64,000 nucleotides of DNA from Burkholderiales bacterium (lineage in GTDB: Bacteria > Pseudomonadota > Gammaproteobacteria > Burkholderiales > Casimicrobiaceae), in assembly GCA_020851235.1 (NCBI GenBank), contig JADZDD010000017.1, positions 1 to 64,000 on the forward strand, in the 5' to 3' direction. Position 1 is the first letter of the stretch. Each line of letters opens with the position of its first letter. The translations under genes were made by a program, and so were the position numbers. A model generated the notes under the pieces. That model had not been told where the DNA came from. It did not search any database and worked only from the letters and a program-made list of their open reading frames with translations. Positions 18,381-28,173 of the stretch are shown in pieces.

Positions 18381-19379
18381 ATGATGAGATCGACGAGGTA
18401 TTGGACCGTGGCGGCCCTGGCGGGTGCCTTTGCCGTGTCCGCAGCGGCGGCGCCGGTGGTGCTCAAGGCATCGCACCAGTTTCCGGGCGGCAAGGGCGAT
18501 GCGCGCGACGAGATGGTGCAGATCATCGCCCGCGAAGCGAAGGCCGCCGGGGTCGACCTCGAAGTCCAGGTCTACCCGGGCGCGTCGCTGTTCAAGCCGA
18601 ACGAGCAATGGAACGCGCTCGTCAAGGGCCAGCTCGACATCTCGTCGTTCCCGCTCGACTACGCGAGCGGCAAGGTCCGCGCCTTCGGCGCGACGCTCAT
18701 GCCCGGCCTCGTGCGCAACCACGAGCGCGCGGCACGACTCAACGACTCGAAGTTCATGCAGGAGATCAGGGCGCTCATCGAGAAGAACGGCGTGATCGTC
18801 CTGTCCGACGCCTGGCTCGCGGGCGCCGTCGCCTCCAAGAAGAACTGCATCCGCACCCCCGCGGACATCAAGGGGCAGAAGCTGCGCTCGGCGGGACCCA
18901 CGTTTGCCGCCATGTGGCAGTCGGCCGGAGCGTCGATCGTGTCGATCCCGAGCAACGAGGTCTACAACGCACTGCAGACCGGGGTGATCGAGGCCACCGA
19001 CACGAGCACCGGCAGCTTCGTGTCGTTTCGCATCTACGAACAGGTGAAGTGCGTGACCGCCCCGGGCGAGAACGCACTGTGGTTCATGTACGAGCCGGTG
19101 CTCATGTCGAAGATGAGCTTCGACCGGCTCGACAAGAAGCAGCAGGACGTCCTCCGCAAGGCGGGAAAGAAGGCGCAGGAGTACTTTGCGAAGGAAGCCA
19201 AGGGCATCGACGCGCAGATGGTCAAGACGTTCAAGGACCACAACGTCGAGGTGGTCACGATGACCCCGGCCGAGTTCGACGCCTGGATCGACATCGCCAG
19301 GAAGAGCTCGTACGCCGAGTTCGCCAAGGAAGTCCCCGGCGGCCAGCAGCTCATCGACGCGGCGCTCGCCGTGAAGTAG
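18381..19379 (+). CDS. dctP: TRAP transporter periplasmic solute-binding protein (DctP family)
   Basis: About 332 residues with a signal peptide ending near AAAAPVVLKA. Family features include FPGGKGDARDEMVQIIA, VYPGASLF, NEQWNALVKGQLDISS and, in the centre, GQKLRSAGPTFAAMWQSAGA. It captures an organic acid in the periplasm and delivers it to the DctQM membrane pair. The ligand-contact Arg of DctP proteins is plausibly the one in KLRSAG. The very strong GGAGGAGGAG directly before two tandem ATGs (18381 and 18384) allows either start. The dctQ and dctM genes follow at once. The ligand is unknown. Confidence 0.93.
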   Translation: MMRSTRYWTVAALAGAFAVSAAAAPVVLKASHQFPGGKGDARDEMVQIIAREAKAAGVDLEVQVYPGASLFKPNEQWNALVKGQLDISSFPLDYASGKVRAFGATLMPGLVRNHERAARLNDSKFMQEIRALIEKNGVIVLSDAWLAGAVASKKNCIRTPADIKGQKLRSAGPTFAAMWQSAGASIVSIPSNEVYNALQTGVIEATDTSTGSFVSFRIYEQVKCVTAPGENALWFMYEPVLMSKMSFDRLDKKQQDVLRKAGKKAQEYFAKEAKGIDAQMVKTFKDHNVEVVTMTPAEFDAWIDIARKSSYAEFAKEVPGGQQLIDAALAVK

Positions 19380-19443
19380 CCCGGTCATGCGGGGGGCGGC
19401 GGCACCGCCGCCCCCCGCGTGCCCGACCGAGGGAGGAAGGCGC

Positions 19444-19977
19444 GTGCGCCACGACTCGCTGCGACTTTTCGTGCACACCGTGCACTTCGTGTCACGCGTG
19501 TGCGGCGCGCTCGCCGCCGGACTGATCGGGCTCGCGGTCATCGTCGTCTGCCAAATGGTGTTCGTGCGTTACGCGCTCAATGCCAACACCATCTGGCAGA
19601 CCGACTTCGTCACCTACAGCATGATCGCCGCGACGTTCATCGGCAGCCCGTACGTCATGCTCGTGCGCGGGCACGTCAACGTCGACATCCTGCCGCACTA
19701 CCTGCGCGCGCGCGGCCGCTACGCGCTCGCGGTCTTCGGACTCGTCCTCTCGCTCGCCTTCGCGGCCATCGTCACCGTGCTGACGTTCCACCTCTGGAAG
19801 GAGGCCTGGGAGCAGAACTGGGTGTCGGACACCATGTGGCGCTCGCGCCTGTGGATCCCCTACCTGTCGATGCCCATCGGCCTGGGGCTGCTCGCGCTGC
19901 AGTGCGCAGCCGACCTCGTGCGCCTCGTCACGCGCGTCGACGCACCGTTCGGCATCACCGTGGAGCGAACATCGTGA
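19444..19977 (+). CDS. dctQ: TRAP transporter small permease (DctQ family)
   Basis: A 177-residue membrane protein with four hydrophobic helices and the family's conserved segment VFVRYALNANTIWQTDF, followed by GSPYVMLVRGHVNVDIL. DctQ bridges the large permease and the binding protein. The GTG at 19444 is preceded by GGGAGGAAGG. Its stop overlaps the start of dctM (GTGA at 19974-19977). Confidence 0.92.
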   Translation: MRHDSLRLFVHTVHFVSRVCGALAAGLIGLAVIVVCQMVFVRYALNANTIWQTDFVTYSMIAATFIGSPYVMLVRGHVNVDILPHYLRARGRYALAVFGLVLSLAFAAIVTVLTFHLWKEAWEQNWVSDTMWRSRLWIPYLSMPIGLGLLALQCAADLVRLVTRVDAPFGITVERTS

Positions 19978-21290
19978 ATCCCGCGACGCAAGGCGCCATC
20001 GTCCTCGTCGTGACGCTCGCGGTGCTGCTGGCGGGCGCCCCCGTCGCCTTTGGCCTGGGCATGGTCTCGATCGCGTTCCTCATCGTCTTCCAGGGATTCG
20101 ATTCGCTGCGGGTCGTCGCCGAGACGCTCTTCGCCGGCCTGCACGACTTCACGCTGGTGTCGATCCCGATGTTCGTGATGATGGGTGCGGCCATCGGTTC
20201 GTCTCCTGCCGGCAAGGACCTCTACGAGGCACTCGATCGCTGGCTCTACCGGCTCCCGGGAGGGCTCGTCATCTCGAACCTGGGCGCCTGCGCGCTCTTC
20301 GCCGCACTCACCGGCTCGTCGCCCGCGTGCTGTGCCGCGATCGGCAAGATGGGGATCCCCGAGATGCGCAAGCGCGGGTACCCCGACGACATCGCGACCG
20401 GATCGATCTGCGCGGGCGGCACGCTCGGCATCCTCATTCCGCCGTCGATCACGTTCATCCTCTACGGCATCGCCACCGAGACGTCGATCGGGCGCCTGTT
20501 CCTGGCCGGCGTCGTCCCCGGGATCATGCTGACGGGGCTCTTCGTGCTGTGGACGATCGTCCTCATCTGGAAGCGCGGCTTCCGCTCGCACGCCATCGAT
20601 TTTCGCTACAACTGGAAGGAGAAGTTCGAGGCGCTGCCGAAGATCACGCCGTTCCTGCTCATCATCCTCGGCGTCATGTACGTCCTGTACGGCGGCGTCG
20701 CGACCCCGTCGGAGGCCGCGGGCGTCGGCGCCGCGCTGTGCGTCGTCATGGCCGTGGTGATCTACCGCATGTGGAAGCCCGGGCAGTGGTGGGTGATGCT
20801 GCGCGACACGACCCGCGAGTCGGTGATGATCCTCATGATCATCGCCGCCGCCGTCCTCTTCGGCTACATGCTGACGTCGCTGTACATCACGCAGACGCTC
20901 GCGCAGGCGATCGCCGACGCGCACGTCAACCGCTGGGTGCTGATGGGGATGATCAACCTGTTCCTGCTCGTGTGCGGCTTCTTCATTCCGCCGGCAGCGA
21001 TCATCCTCATGACGGCGCCGATCCTCTACCCGATCATCAAGACCGCCGGCTTCGATCCGGTGTGGTTCGGCGTGGTCCTCACCATCAACATGGAGATCGG
21101 CCTCATCCACCCGCCGGTCGGGCTGAACATCTACATCGTGAGCTCGATCGCGCCCGATGTGCCGGTCACGCGCATCATGTGGGGGACGATCCCCTACGTG
21201 CTGTGCATGATCCTGCAGATCGTGATTCTCTGCTTCATCCCCGAACTCGCCACGTGGCTTCCCGACACGCTGATGGGTCCCGTGCGCTGA
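19974..21290 (+). CDS. dctM: TRAP transporter large permease (DctM family)
   Basis: A 438-residue permease with about 12 membrane segments. Family features include FVMMGAAIGSS near the N terminus, GGTLGILIPPSITFILYG in the middle and GLIHPPVGLNIYI near the C terminus. It carries the sodium-driven transport path. The GTG start overlaps the dctQ stop by four bases, with GGAG eight bases upstream, so the two are translationally coupled. It is the last gene of the operon and converges on dcd. Confidence 0.95.
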   Translation: MNPATQGAIVLVVTLAVLLAGAPVAFGLGMVSIAFLIVFQGFDSLRVVAETLFAGLHDFTLVSIPMFVMMGAAIGSSPAGKDLYEALDRWLYRLPGGLVISNLGACALFAALTGSSPACCAAIGKMGIPEMRKRGYPDDIATGSICAGGTLGILIPPSITFILYGIATETSIGRLFLAGVVPGIMLTGLFVLWTIVLIWKRGFRSHAIDFRYNWKEKFEALPKITPFLLIILGVMYVLYGGVATPSEAAGVGAALCVVMAVVIYRMWKPGQWWVMLRDTTRESVMILMIIAAAVLFGYMLTSLYITQTLAQAIADAHVNRWVLMGMINLFLLVCGFFIPPAAIILMTAPILYPIIKTAGFDPVWFGVVLTINMEIGLIHPPVGLNIYIVSSIAPDVPVTRIMWGTIPYVLCMILQIVILCFIPELATWLPDTLMGPVR

Positions 21291-21351
21291 GGCGGCGTGG
21301 CAGCGACACCGTCGTCGGGCGCGTGCCCTGACCGACGCCGCGCGGCGCGGG

Positions 21352-21918
21352 CTAGATCTTCGGCAGCGTCACGCCGGCCTGGCCCTGGTACTTGCCGCCG
21401 CGGTCCTTGTACGACGTCTCGCAGACCTCGTCGGACTCGAAGAAGATCACCTGCGCGACGCCTTCGTTGGCGTAGATCTTCGCGGGGAGCGGCGTGGTGT
21501 TGGAGAACTCGAGCGTGACGTAGCCCTCCCACTCGGGCTCGAACGGCGTCACGTTGACGATGATGCCGCAGCGCGCGTAGGTGCTCTTCCCCAGGCAGAT
21601 CGTCAGCACGTTGCGGGGAATGCGAAAGTATTCGACGGTGCGCGCCAGCGCGAACGAGTTCGGCGGGATGATGCACACGTCGCCCTCGAAGTCGACGAAC
21701 GATTTCGCATCGAACGCCTTGGGGTCGACGATCGTCGAATTGATGTTGGTGAAGATCTTGAATTCGCGCGAGCAGCGGATGTCGTAGCCGTAGCTCGACG
21801 TGCCGTAGGACACGATGCGCCGGCCATCGACTTCGCGCACCTGTCCCGCCTCGAAAGGATCGATCATGCCGGTCGCCTGCGCCATCCGGCGGATCCATCG
21901 GTCCGACTTGATGCTCAT
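21352..21918 (-). CDS. dcd: dCTP deaminase
   Basis: A 188-residue protein matching dCTP deaminase over its whole length ([60 protein letters not shown]). It converts dCTP to dUTP and ammonia, feeding the Dut-dependent route to thymidylate; dut is also in this window at 46167. The catalytic Glu is expected in [13 protein letters not shown]. It is downstream of the Phd/PIN pair on the same strand with a 24-base gap, so it may be read from the same transcript. Confidence 0.97.
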   Translation of the reverse strand: MSIKSDRWIRRMAQATGMIDPFEAGQVREVDGRRIVSYGTSSYGYDIRCSREFKIFTNINSTIVDPKAFDAKSFVDFEGDVCIIPPNSFALARTVEYFRIPRNVLTICLGKSTYARCGIIVNVTPFEPEWEGYVTLEFSNTTPLPAKIYANEGVAQVIFFESDEVCETSYKDRGGKYQGQAGVTLPKI

Positions 21919-21942
21919 CGTCGCTGATCCCGGTTTGCACCG

Positions 21943-22368
21943 CTACGGTGCGTTGACGGTGAAGCCCTCGCGACGCGCCGCCAGGGCGAGCCGCGCGTCA
22001 TAGGTGACGAACTGCGGCTGAAAGGTCGGCACACCACGCAACTGGATTGCGGCAGCGAGTTGCAACGCATCGGCGGCACGCAGCGGATGCACGCGAACGA
22101 GACGACGCGCTTCGGCACGGACCGCCTGAGTCGCCTCGATCATGACCCCGCATTCGACGATGGCGTCAAGGCGTGCGAACGCGACGTCAAGGTCGGCCTC
22201 GTCAAGGCGCTTTTCCCGTACCAGGCGCGTGAGCGCCGACGCGCACTCGACCGGTGTCGCCCACCAAAGTGCAAATTCGCGATCCTCCTCGAACAGCGCA
22301 GCGGTCATCGCAGTGCGCATCTCCTCGACGAGGAGCGGGACGATCGCGGACGCATCCCAGAAGCGCAC
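21943..22368 (-). CDS. PIN-domain toxin, VapC-like ribonuclease
   Basis: A 141-residue PIN-fold protein. The acidic active-site residues are visible in order: Asp in MRFWDASAIVPLL, Glu in TPVECASAL, Asp in RAADALQLAA and Asp in VTYDARLAL. VapC-type toxins cleave tRNA or rRNA. The partner antitoxin gene lies 55 bases upstream on the same strand (22424-22720). The target RNA is unknown. Confidence 0.88.
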   Translation of the reverse strand: MRFWDASAIVPLLVEEMRTAMTAALFEEDREFALWWATPVECASALTRLVREKRLDEADLDVAFARLDAIVECGVMIEATQAVRAEARRLVRVHPLRAADALQLAAAIQLRGVPTFQPQFVTYDARLALAARREGFTVNAP

Positions 22369-22423
22369 CTGCCCCTCTCATTTCACTTTCGCGCGACGGG
22401 CGGGCGCCCTCGCCGCAGCGTCG

Positions 22424-22720
22424 CTACCAGCCTTCCTCGCGCTCGGCAAGTACCGCGGCGACCGCACTCCCCTTGACCTTCGGCATCGACGGGAGCCCGC
22501 GCAAGATGCTTCCGGTGGGCGTGCGGGCCGGCCGCCGCAGCACCCCCGCGCGCTCGAGTTCGCCCCAGCGCTCGTCGCCACCGGCGAGGGTGGCCGCGAC
22601 AGGCTCGATACGCGCGATCGGCGTCTCGCGATCCAGGATCATTACCGTTTCGCCGCGCCGCACGCGTTGCAAGAACTCGGACAGACGATGCTTGACCTCG
22701 GAAAGGGTCGCGGTCTTCAT
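22424..22720 (-). CDS. Phd/YefM-family antitoxin
   Basis: A 98-residue protein. Its N terminus is the Phd/YefM fold (MKTATLSEVKHRLSEFLQRV, GETVMILDRETPIARIEP), which binds DNA as a dimer; the C-terminal tail would neutralise the PIN toxin encoded just downstream. It lies at the upstream end of a phd-PIN-dcd run. No Shine-Dalgarno precedes the ATG and a TATAAT lies only six bases away, so the mRNA may be leaderless. Confidence 0.88.
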   Translation of the reverse strand: MKTATLSEVKHRLSEFLQRVRRGETVMILDRETPIARIEPVAATLAGGDERWGELERAGVLRRPARTPTGSILRGLPSMPKVKGSAVAAVLAEREEGW

Positions 22721-22726
22721 TGGGCC

Positions 22727-22732
22727 ATTATA
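22727..22732 (-). promoter_or_regulatory. Candidate -10 element of the Phd/PIN module
   Basis: A perfect TATAAT on the minus strand, six bases before the antitoxin ATG. Initiation about seven bases downstream would fall on or next to the A of the start codon. No good -35 is visible. Confidence 0.5.
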
Positions 22733-22819
22733 GCGATGTGAGTCCGGCCGACGAGCGCAGTTGGCCCCCGGGACGCGCGACCGACTGTAGCAACGTGTCC
22801 CGATGGCGCCCGTCCCGCA

Positions 22820-23902
22820 TCACGTGTTCTGGACGACGATGCTGGGAATGCGCGACGAGAAATCCGCGGCCTTTTCGGCGACCGACAGCGCGACCTTGCG
22901 CGCGATGTCGCGGTACAGCTCGGCGGCCTTGCTCGACGGATCCGAAACGACGGTGGGCTGCCCGGAATCGGCCTGCTCGCGAATGCGAATGTCGAGCGGC
23001 AGGCTCCCCAGGAACGGGACCTGGTAGTCGGCGCAAAGCTTCGCCGCGCCGCCGGTGCCGAAGATGTGCTCGGCGTGACCACAGTTGCTGCACACGTGGA
23101 TGCTCATGTTCTCGACCACGCCGACGATCGGAACGCCGACCTTCTCGAACATCTTGAGACCCTTGCGCGCGTCGATGAGCGCGATGTCCTGCGGCGTGGT
23201 CACGATCACCGCGCCGGTGACCGGGACCTTCTGCGCGAGCGTGAGCTGGATGTCGCCGGTCCCCGGCGGCATGTCGACGATGAGGTAGTCGACCTCGTGC
23301 CAACGCGTGTCCTTCAGGAGCTGCTCGAGCGCCTGCGTGACCATCGGGCCGCGCCAGACCATCGGCGTGTCCTGTTCGATCATGTAGCCGATCGACATCG
23401 ACTGCACGCCGTGCGCGACCATCGGCTCCAGGCTCTTGCCGTCGGTCGATTCCGGTCGGCCGGAGATGCCGAGCATGATCGGTTGCGACGGACCGTAGAT
23501 GTCGGCGTCGAGGATGCCGACCGTCGCCCCTTCCTGCGCGAGGGCGAGCGCGAGGTTCACCGCGGTCGTCGACTTGCCGACACCGCCCTTGCCGCTCGCG
23601 ACCGCGATGATGTTCTTCACGCCGGGGATGAGCTTGACGCCGCGCTGCACCGCGTGCGAGACGATGCGTGTGGCGATGTCGACCTTGACGCGACCGACCC
23701 CCGGAACCTGCCGCACGGCATCGGTGACCGCCGTGCGCAGCGCCTCGTGCTGGCTGCGCGCCGGATACCCCAGCGCGAGATCGACGCTCACGTCGGCACC
23801 GTTCACGACGACCTTGCGTACGGCTTTGGTGCTCGCGAGATCGCGGCCGGTGACCGGATCGATGACGGTGGCGAGAACCTGCTGGATGTCGGCTTCGGTC
23901 AT
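22820..23902 (-). CDS. mrp: Mrp/ApbC-family iron-sulfur carrier ATPase
   Basis: A 360-residue P-loop protein. The N-terminal 90 residues are the MIP18/DUF59-like domain (LATVIDPVTGRDL). The deviant Walker A motif GKGGVGKST lies near residues 104-112, followed by DADIYGPSQP and MPPGTGD. A C-x2-C (VCSNCGH) in the C-terminal half binds the transferred cluster. It helps assemble and deliver Fe-S clusters. The ATG at 23902 begins MTEADIQQVL, as expected; the frame upstream is not conserved-looking. It is divergent from metG, an arrangement also seen in enterobacteria. Confidence 0.95.
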   Translation of the reverse strand: MTEADIQQVLATVIDPVTGRDLASTKAVRKVVVNGADVSVDLALGYPARSQHEALRTAVTDAVRQVPGVGRVKVDIATRIVSHAVQRGVKLIPGVKNIIAVASGKGGVGKSTTAVNLALALAQEGATVGILDADIYGPSQPIMLGISGRPESTDGKSLEPMVAHGVQSMSIGYMIEQDTPMVWRGPMVTQALEQLLKDTRWHEVDYLIVDMPPGTGDIQLTLAQKVPVTGAVIVTTPQDIALIDARKGLKMFEKVGVPIVGVVENMSIHVCSNCGHAEHIFGTGGAAKLCADYQVPFLGSLPLDIRIREQADSGQPTVVSDPSSKAAELYRDIARKVALSVAEKAADFSSRIPSIVVQNT

Positions 23903-24028
23903 GGCAGTCTGGGAATGAGCTGAAAGTGCGCGCACGGATCGTGCACTGCCGTCATTCTAGCGCGGCAGGCAGCGACCCCGGCCGAGCCGGCGCGTCTTCT
24001 TGCTAGAATCGATATCCCTCATTGCCGC
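23903..24028. promoter_or_regulatory. Divergent mrp/metG promoter region
   Basis: This 126-base gap holds a TAGAAT in each direction: 24004-24009 on the plus strand for metG and 23954-23959 on the minus strand for mrp. Each lies 20-60 bases from its start codon. The -35 elements are weak. These are candidates only. Confidence 0.45.
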
Positions 24029-26185
24029 ATGCCCATTTTGATGGCGTCGCCTGCCGCACCGCGCAAGCTCTTCGTCACCACGGCACTGCCGTACGCGAAC
24101 GGTCCGTTCCACGTCGGTCACATCATGGAGTACATCCAGGCCGACATCTGGGTGCGCTTCCAGCGGATGCAAGGACACGAGGTCCACTTCGTGTGCGCCG
24201 ACGACACGCACGGCGCGCCGATCATGCTCAAGGCCGCCGAGGAAGGCATCACGCCGGAGGCGCTGATCGCGCGCGTGAACGAGTCGCACCGCGCCGACTG
24301 GGTGCGCTACGCGATCAGCTTCGACACCACGCACACGACGCACTCGCCGGAGAACACCGAACTCGCGCAGTCGATCTATCGCCGGTTGCGCGACCACACG
24401 CCGTCGCTCATCGGCCGGCGGACGATCGAGCAGTTCTACGACCCCGTCCAGGGGATGTTCCTTGCCGATCGCTACATCAAGGGGACCTGCCCCAAGTGCG
24501 GCGCAAAGGACCAGTACGGCGACGCTTGCGAGGTCTGCGGCTCGACCTACGCGCCGACCGACCTCATCGCACCCTACTCGGCGATCACCGGCGCCAAGCC
24601 CGAGCTGCGCGCCTCCGAGCACTTTTTCTTTCGCCTCTCCGAGCCGCTCGTCGTCGCCTTCCTCGAGCGGTGGACGCGCGAGACGCCGCTGCAACCGGAA
24701 GTGTTCAACAAGATCCGCGAATGGCTGGGCGAAGACGGCGCCGGCAAGGATCTCGCCGACTGGGACATCTCGCGTGACGCGCCGTACTTCGGAATTGAAA
24801 TCCCCGACGCGCCGGGCAAGTATTTCTACGTCTGGCTCGACGCCCCGATCGGCTACCTCGCCGCGCTGAAGAAGCACTTCGACAGCGGCGCCGCGCGCCG
24901 CACGTACCCGACGGAGACGCGCAGCTTCGACGAATTCGTCGCCGACCCCGAGGTCGAGCAATACCATTTCATCGGCAAGGACATCGTCTATTTCCACACG
25001 CTGTTCTGGCCCGCGATGCTGCGCTTCTCCGAGCGCAAGACGCCGACCAACGTCTTCGTCCACGGCTTCATCACCTTCTCGGGCGAGAAGATGTCGAAGT
25101 CGCGCGGCACCGGCATCAGCCCGCAGCGCTACCTCGAACTCGGCATGAATCCCGAGTGGCTGCGCTACTACCTCGCGGCCAAGCTCAACGATCGCGTCGA
25201 GGATCTCGACTTCAATCCCGACGACTTCGTCGCCCGCGTCAACAGCGACCTCGTCGGCAAGTACGTCAACATCGCCAGCCGCGCCGCGTCGTTCCTCACC
25301 CGGTACTTCGACGGCGCACTCGCGCCACCGGGGCCGCGACCCGCGTGGTGGCTGACGAGTGCCGATGCCGCGGCACGCGAGATCCGCACGTGGCTCAACG
25401 ATCGGCAGTACAGCCGCGCCGTGCGCCGGATCATGGAACTCGCCGACCTCATCAATCGCCACTTCGACGAGCACGAGCCGTGGCGGCTCGCCAAGGATCC
25501 GGCGAACCGTGATGCGTTGCATCGCGTGGTGAGCGATTGCATGGCAGGCTTCAAGCTCCTGTCGGTCCTGCTCGCCCCGATCATCCCGACCACCGCCCGC
25601 GCCGCCGCAGCGTTCCTCGGCGAGGATCGCGATTTCACGTGGGCCGACCTCGACGTCGCGCCCACGCGCATCGGCGAGTATCGCCACCTCGTCAAGCGCA
25701 TCGACCCGAAGGACATCGATGCGCTGCTCGCACCGGCCCCGGCGAGCACGGGCACGGAGCGCGGCGCGCCCGCGGTGGCGGCACCGGAGGCCACCCTCCC
25801 GACCGCGCCAAGCGACGCGGGCACCGCGGACGCGCCTGCGGCCGCCGCCGCGACCGCCGCGATCTCGATCGACGATTTCACCAAGGTGGATCTGCGGATC
25901 GCCCGCATCGTCGCTGCCGAGCACGTCGAAGGCGCCGCGAAGCTCCTGAAGCTCACCCTCGACGTCGGCGAGGCGCGCCCGCGCACGGTCTTCGCCGGCA
26001 TCAAGGCCGCGTACGATCCCGCCACCCTCGTCGGGCGGCTCACGCCCATGGTCGCCAATCTCGCGCCACGCAAGATGAAGTTCGGCGTCTCCGAAGGCAT
26101 GATCCTCGCGGCCTCGGGCGACGGCCCCGGCATCTTCCTCCTCGCACCGGATGCGGGCGCCGCACCCGGCATGCGCGTGAAGTGA
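24029..26185 (+). CDS. metG: Methionyl-tRNA synthetase
   Basis: A 718-residue class I aminoacyl-tRNA synthetase. The HIGH-type motif is [10 protein letters not shown] near residues 22-31, a zinc knuckle CPKCGAK...CEVCG follows near residues 155-175, and KMSKS is near residue 354. The C-terminal 110 residues are the EMAP/tRNA-binding domain ([14 protein letters not shown]), joined by an Ala/Pro linker; it serves dimerisation and tRNA binding. It charges tRNA-Met with methionine. ATGs at 24029 and 24041 are both possible starts. Confidence 0.98.
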   Translation: MPILMASPAAPRKLFVTTALPYANGPFHVGHIMEYIQADIWVRFQRMQGHEVHFVCADDTHGAPIMLKAAEEGITPEALIARVNESHRADWVRYAISFDTTHTTHSPENTELAQSIYRRLRDHTPSLIGRRTIEQFYDPVQGMFLADRYIKGTCPKCGAKDQYGDACEVCGSTYAPTDLIAPYSAITGAKPELRASEHFFFRLSEPLVVAFLERWTRETPLQPEVFNKIREWLGEDGAGKDLADWDISRDAPYFGIEIPDAPGKYFYVWLDAPIGYLAALKKHFDSGAARRTYPTETRSFDEFVADPEVEQYHFIGKDIVYFHTLFWPAMLRFSERKTPTNVFVHGFITFSGEKMSKSRGTGISPQRYLELGMNPEWLRYYLAAKLNDRVEDLDFNPDDFVARVNSDLVGKYVNIASRAASFLTRYFDGALAPPGPRPAWWLTSADAAAREIRTWLNDRQYSRAVRRIMELADLINRHFDEHEPWRLAKDPANRDALHRVVSDCMAGFKLLSVLLAPIIPTTARAAAAFLGEDRDFTWADLDVAPTRIGEYRHLVKRIDPKDIDALLAPAPASTGTERGAPAVAAPEATLPTAPSDAGTADAPAAAAATAAISIDDFTKVDLRIARIVAAEHVEGAAKLLKLTLDVGEARPRTVFAGIKAAYDPATLVGRLTPMVANLAPRKMKFGVSEGMILAASGDGPGIFLLAPDAGAAPGMRVK

Positions 26186-26210
26186 CCCCAGGCCAACGGG
26201 CGCACGGGCG

Positions 26211-28031
26211 ATGAGCGAAGGCACCCTACGAAGGCTGCGGTCGCTTGTGACGGCGCTGCAGTTTCGCCCCAAGCTCGTCGACTGCTTCCGCGAAGGCTAC
26301 ACGCGCGACGACCTGCGCGCCGATCTCCTGGCCGGCGTCACCGTCGGTGTGGTCGCGCTGCCGCTGGCCATGGCATTTGCCATCGCCTCCGGCGTCTCGC
26401 CGCAATCCGGCATCTTCACCGCGATCATCGCCGGCTTCCTCATCTCGCTCCTGGGCGGCTCGCGCGTGCAGATCGGCGGGCCGACCGGCGCGTACATCGT
26501 CATCGTCTACGGCATCGTCGCCCAGTACGGCATCGCCAACCTCGCGATCTGCACCGTGGCCGCCGGCGTGCTGCTCTTCGCCATGGGCGCGCTGCGGCTC
26601 GGCAGCCTCATCCGCTTCATCCCGGTGGCGATCGTGATCGGCTTCACCAACGGCATCGCGATCCTCATCCTCCTGTCGCAGGTCAAGGACTTCCTCGGTC
26701 TCGATCTCACGCTCCCCGAGGAATTCTTCACCCGGGTGCAGGCGCTCGCCACCAACGTGCCCAAGGCCGATCCGGTGACCGTGCTGCTCGCCGTCGCGTG
26801 CCTCATCGCACTGCTCTTCTGGCCGAAGGAGATCACCACGAGCGGCCGGGTGCTCGAAGCCGAGTCCGAGCACGCCGCGCTCGTGACCGAAGGCGGGCGC
26901 GACAAGTCGCTGCCGGAGCGGGCCCTCCACGACACGCTGCGCCGCGTGCAGCGCGTCCTCACCCACCTGCCGGGCCCGATCATGGTGCTGGTGATCGCCT
27001 CGCTCGTGGTCGGCGTCTTCCACCTCGACGTGCAGACGATCGGCACGCGCTTCGGCGGCATCCCGCAGGAGTTGCCCGCATTCGCCTGGCCCGAGATCTC
27101 GCTGCCGACACTGCGTAATCTCCTCGCCCCGACGATCACGATCGCGCTCCTGGGCGCGATCGAATCGCTGCTCTCGGCACGCGTTGCCGACGCCATGATC
27201 GACGATCGCCACGACCCCAACCAGGAGTTGATGGGCCAGGGCGTCGCCAACGTCGTCGCGCCGCTCTTCGGCGGCATCCCCGCCACCGGCGCCATCGCGC
27301 GCACCGCAACCAGCGTGCGCACCGGCGCGCGCTCGCCGATCGCCGGCATCGTGCACGCGCTGACGCTGCTCGTCATCATTCTCGCCGCGGCACCGCTCGC
27401 CAAGTACATTCCGCTCGCCGCACTGTCCGCCGTGCTCGTGGTGGTGTCGCTCAACATGGGCGACTGGCACGCCTTCCGCGACCTGCGCAAGTATTCGATC
27501 GCGTATCGCACGGTGCTCCTCGCGACGTTTGCCGTGACCGTGGTGTTCGACCTCTCGCTCGCGGTGCAGATCGGCCTCGTCCTCGCGAGCCTCTTCTTCA
27601 TCTATCGCATCTCGGAGCTGACGCGCGTCGAGCCGATCACGCTCGATGGTGCGCCGCCGGGGGTGGCGGCGTACAAGGTCTTCGGCTCGCTCTTTTTCGG
27701 CTCGATCGGCAAGCTCGAACCCCTGCTCGATCCGGTGCTGTCGCCGGCGCAGATCATGATCCTCGAGATGCACCAGGTCATCAGCATCGACAACACCGGC
27801 CTCGAGACGTTGCAGGCGCTCCAGCGAACGCTCGCCAAGCGTGGCGGCCAGCTCATCCTGTGCGGCCTCAACCGTCACCCGTCCGAGCAGGTGGCCCGCT
27901 CGGGATTCCGCGAGGAGCTCGGCGTGGACAACATCGTCCCGCACCTTGCCTCCGCGCTCTTCCGCGCGCACAAGCTCGCGCCCCAGAACACGGCGCCGGA
28001 CTTCTTCGAGACACCCGATCCGACGCTGTAA
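26211..28031 (+). CDS. SulP-family anion transporter with STAS domain (second copy)
   Basis: A 606-residue membrane protein distinct from the SulP at 13919. The N-terminal signature is DLLAGVTVGVVALPLAMAFA, followed by SGVSPQSGIFTAIIAGF and GPTGAYIVIV. A central ESLLSARVADAMIDDRHDPN and NQELMGQGVANVV are typical of the bicarbonate/dicarboxylate-type branch. The C-terminal STAS domain runs from about 480 to 590. A hydrophilic insert around residues 215-240 is cytoplasmic. It starts 26 bases after metG. The substrate is unknown. Confidence 0.92.
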   Translation: MSEGTLRRLRSLVTALQFRPKLVDCFREGYTRDDLRADLLAGVTVGVVALPLAMAFAIASGVSPQSGIFTAIIAGFLISLLGGSRVQIGGPTGAYIVIVYGIVAQYGIANLAICTVAAGVLLFAMGALRLGSLIRFIPVAIVIGFTNGIAILILLSQVKDFLGLDLTLPEEFFTRVQALATNVPKADPVTVLLAVACLIALLFWPKEITTSGRVLEAESEHAALVTEGGRDKSLPERALHDTLRRVQRVLTHLPGPIMVLVIASLVVGVFHLDVQTIGTRFGGIPQELPAFAWPEISLPTLRNLLAPTITIALLGAIESLLSARVADAMIDDRHDPNQELMGQGVANVVAPLFGGIPATGAIARTATSVRTGARSPIAGIVHALTLLVIILAAAPLAKYIPLAALSAVLVVVSLNMGDWHAFRDLRKYSIAYRTVLLATFAVTVVFDLSLAVQIGLVLASLFFIYRISELTRVEPITLDGAPPGVAAYKVFGSLFFGSIGKLEPLLDPVLSPAQIMILEMHQVISIDNTGLETLQALQRTLAKRGGQLILCGLNRHPSEQVARSGFREELGVDNIVPHLASALFRAHKLAPQNTAPDFFETPDPTL

Positions 28032-28173
28032 CGCACGCGGCGGCGCGACCGCCGCGCCCGCCGCGACCGCGGCCGCACGCGTCGGCGCGCACCCCGCGCA
28101 GCGCCCCCCGCATCGTGCGGCGCGCAAGGCACCGTGGTACCGTGGCCACCTCGGCGTTCACTGGCTCACGACG

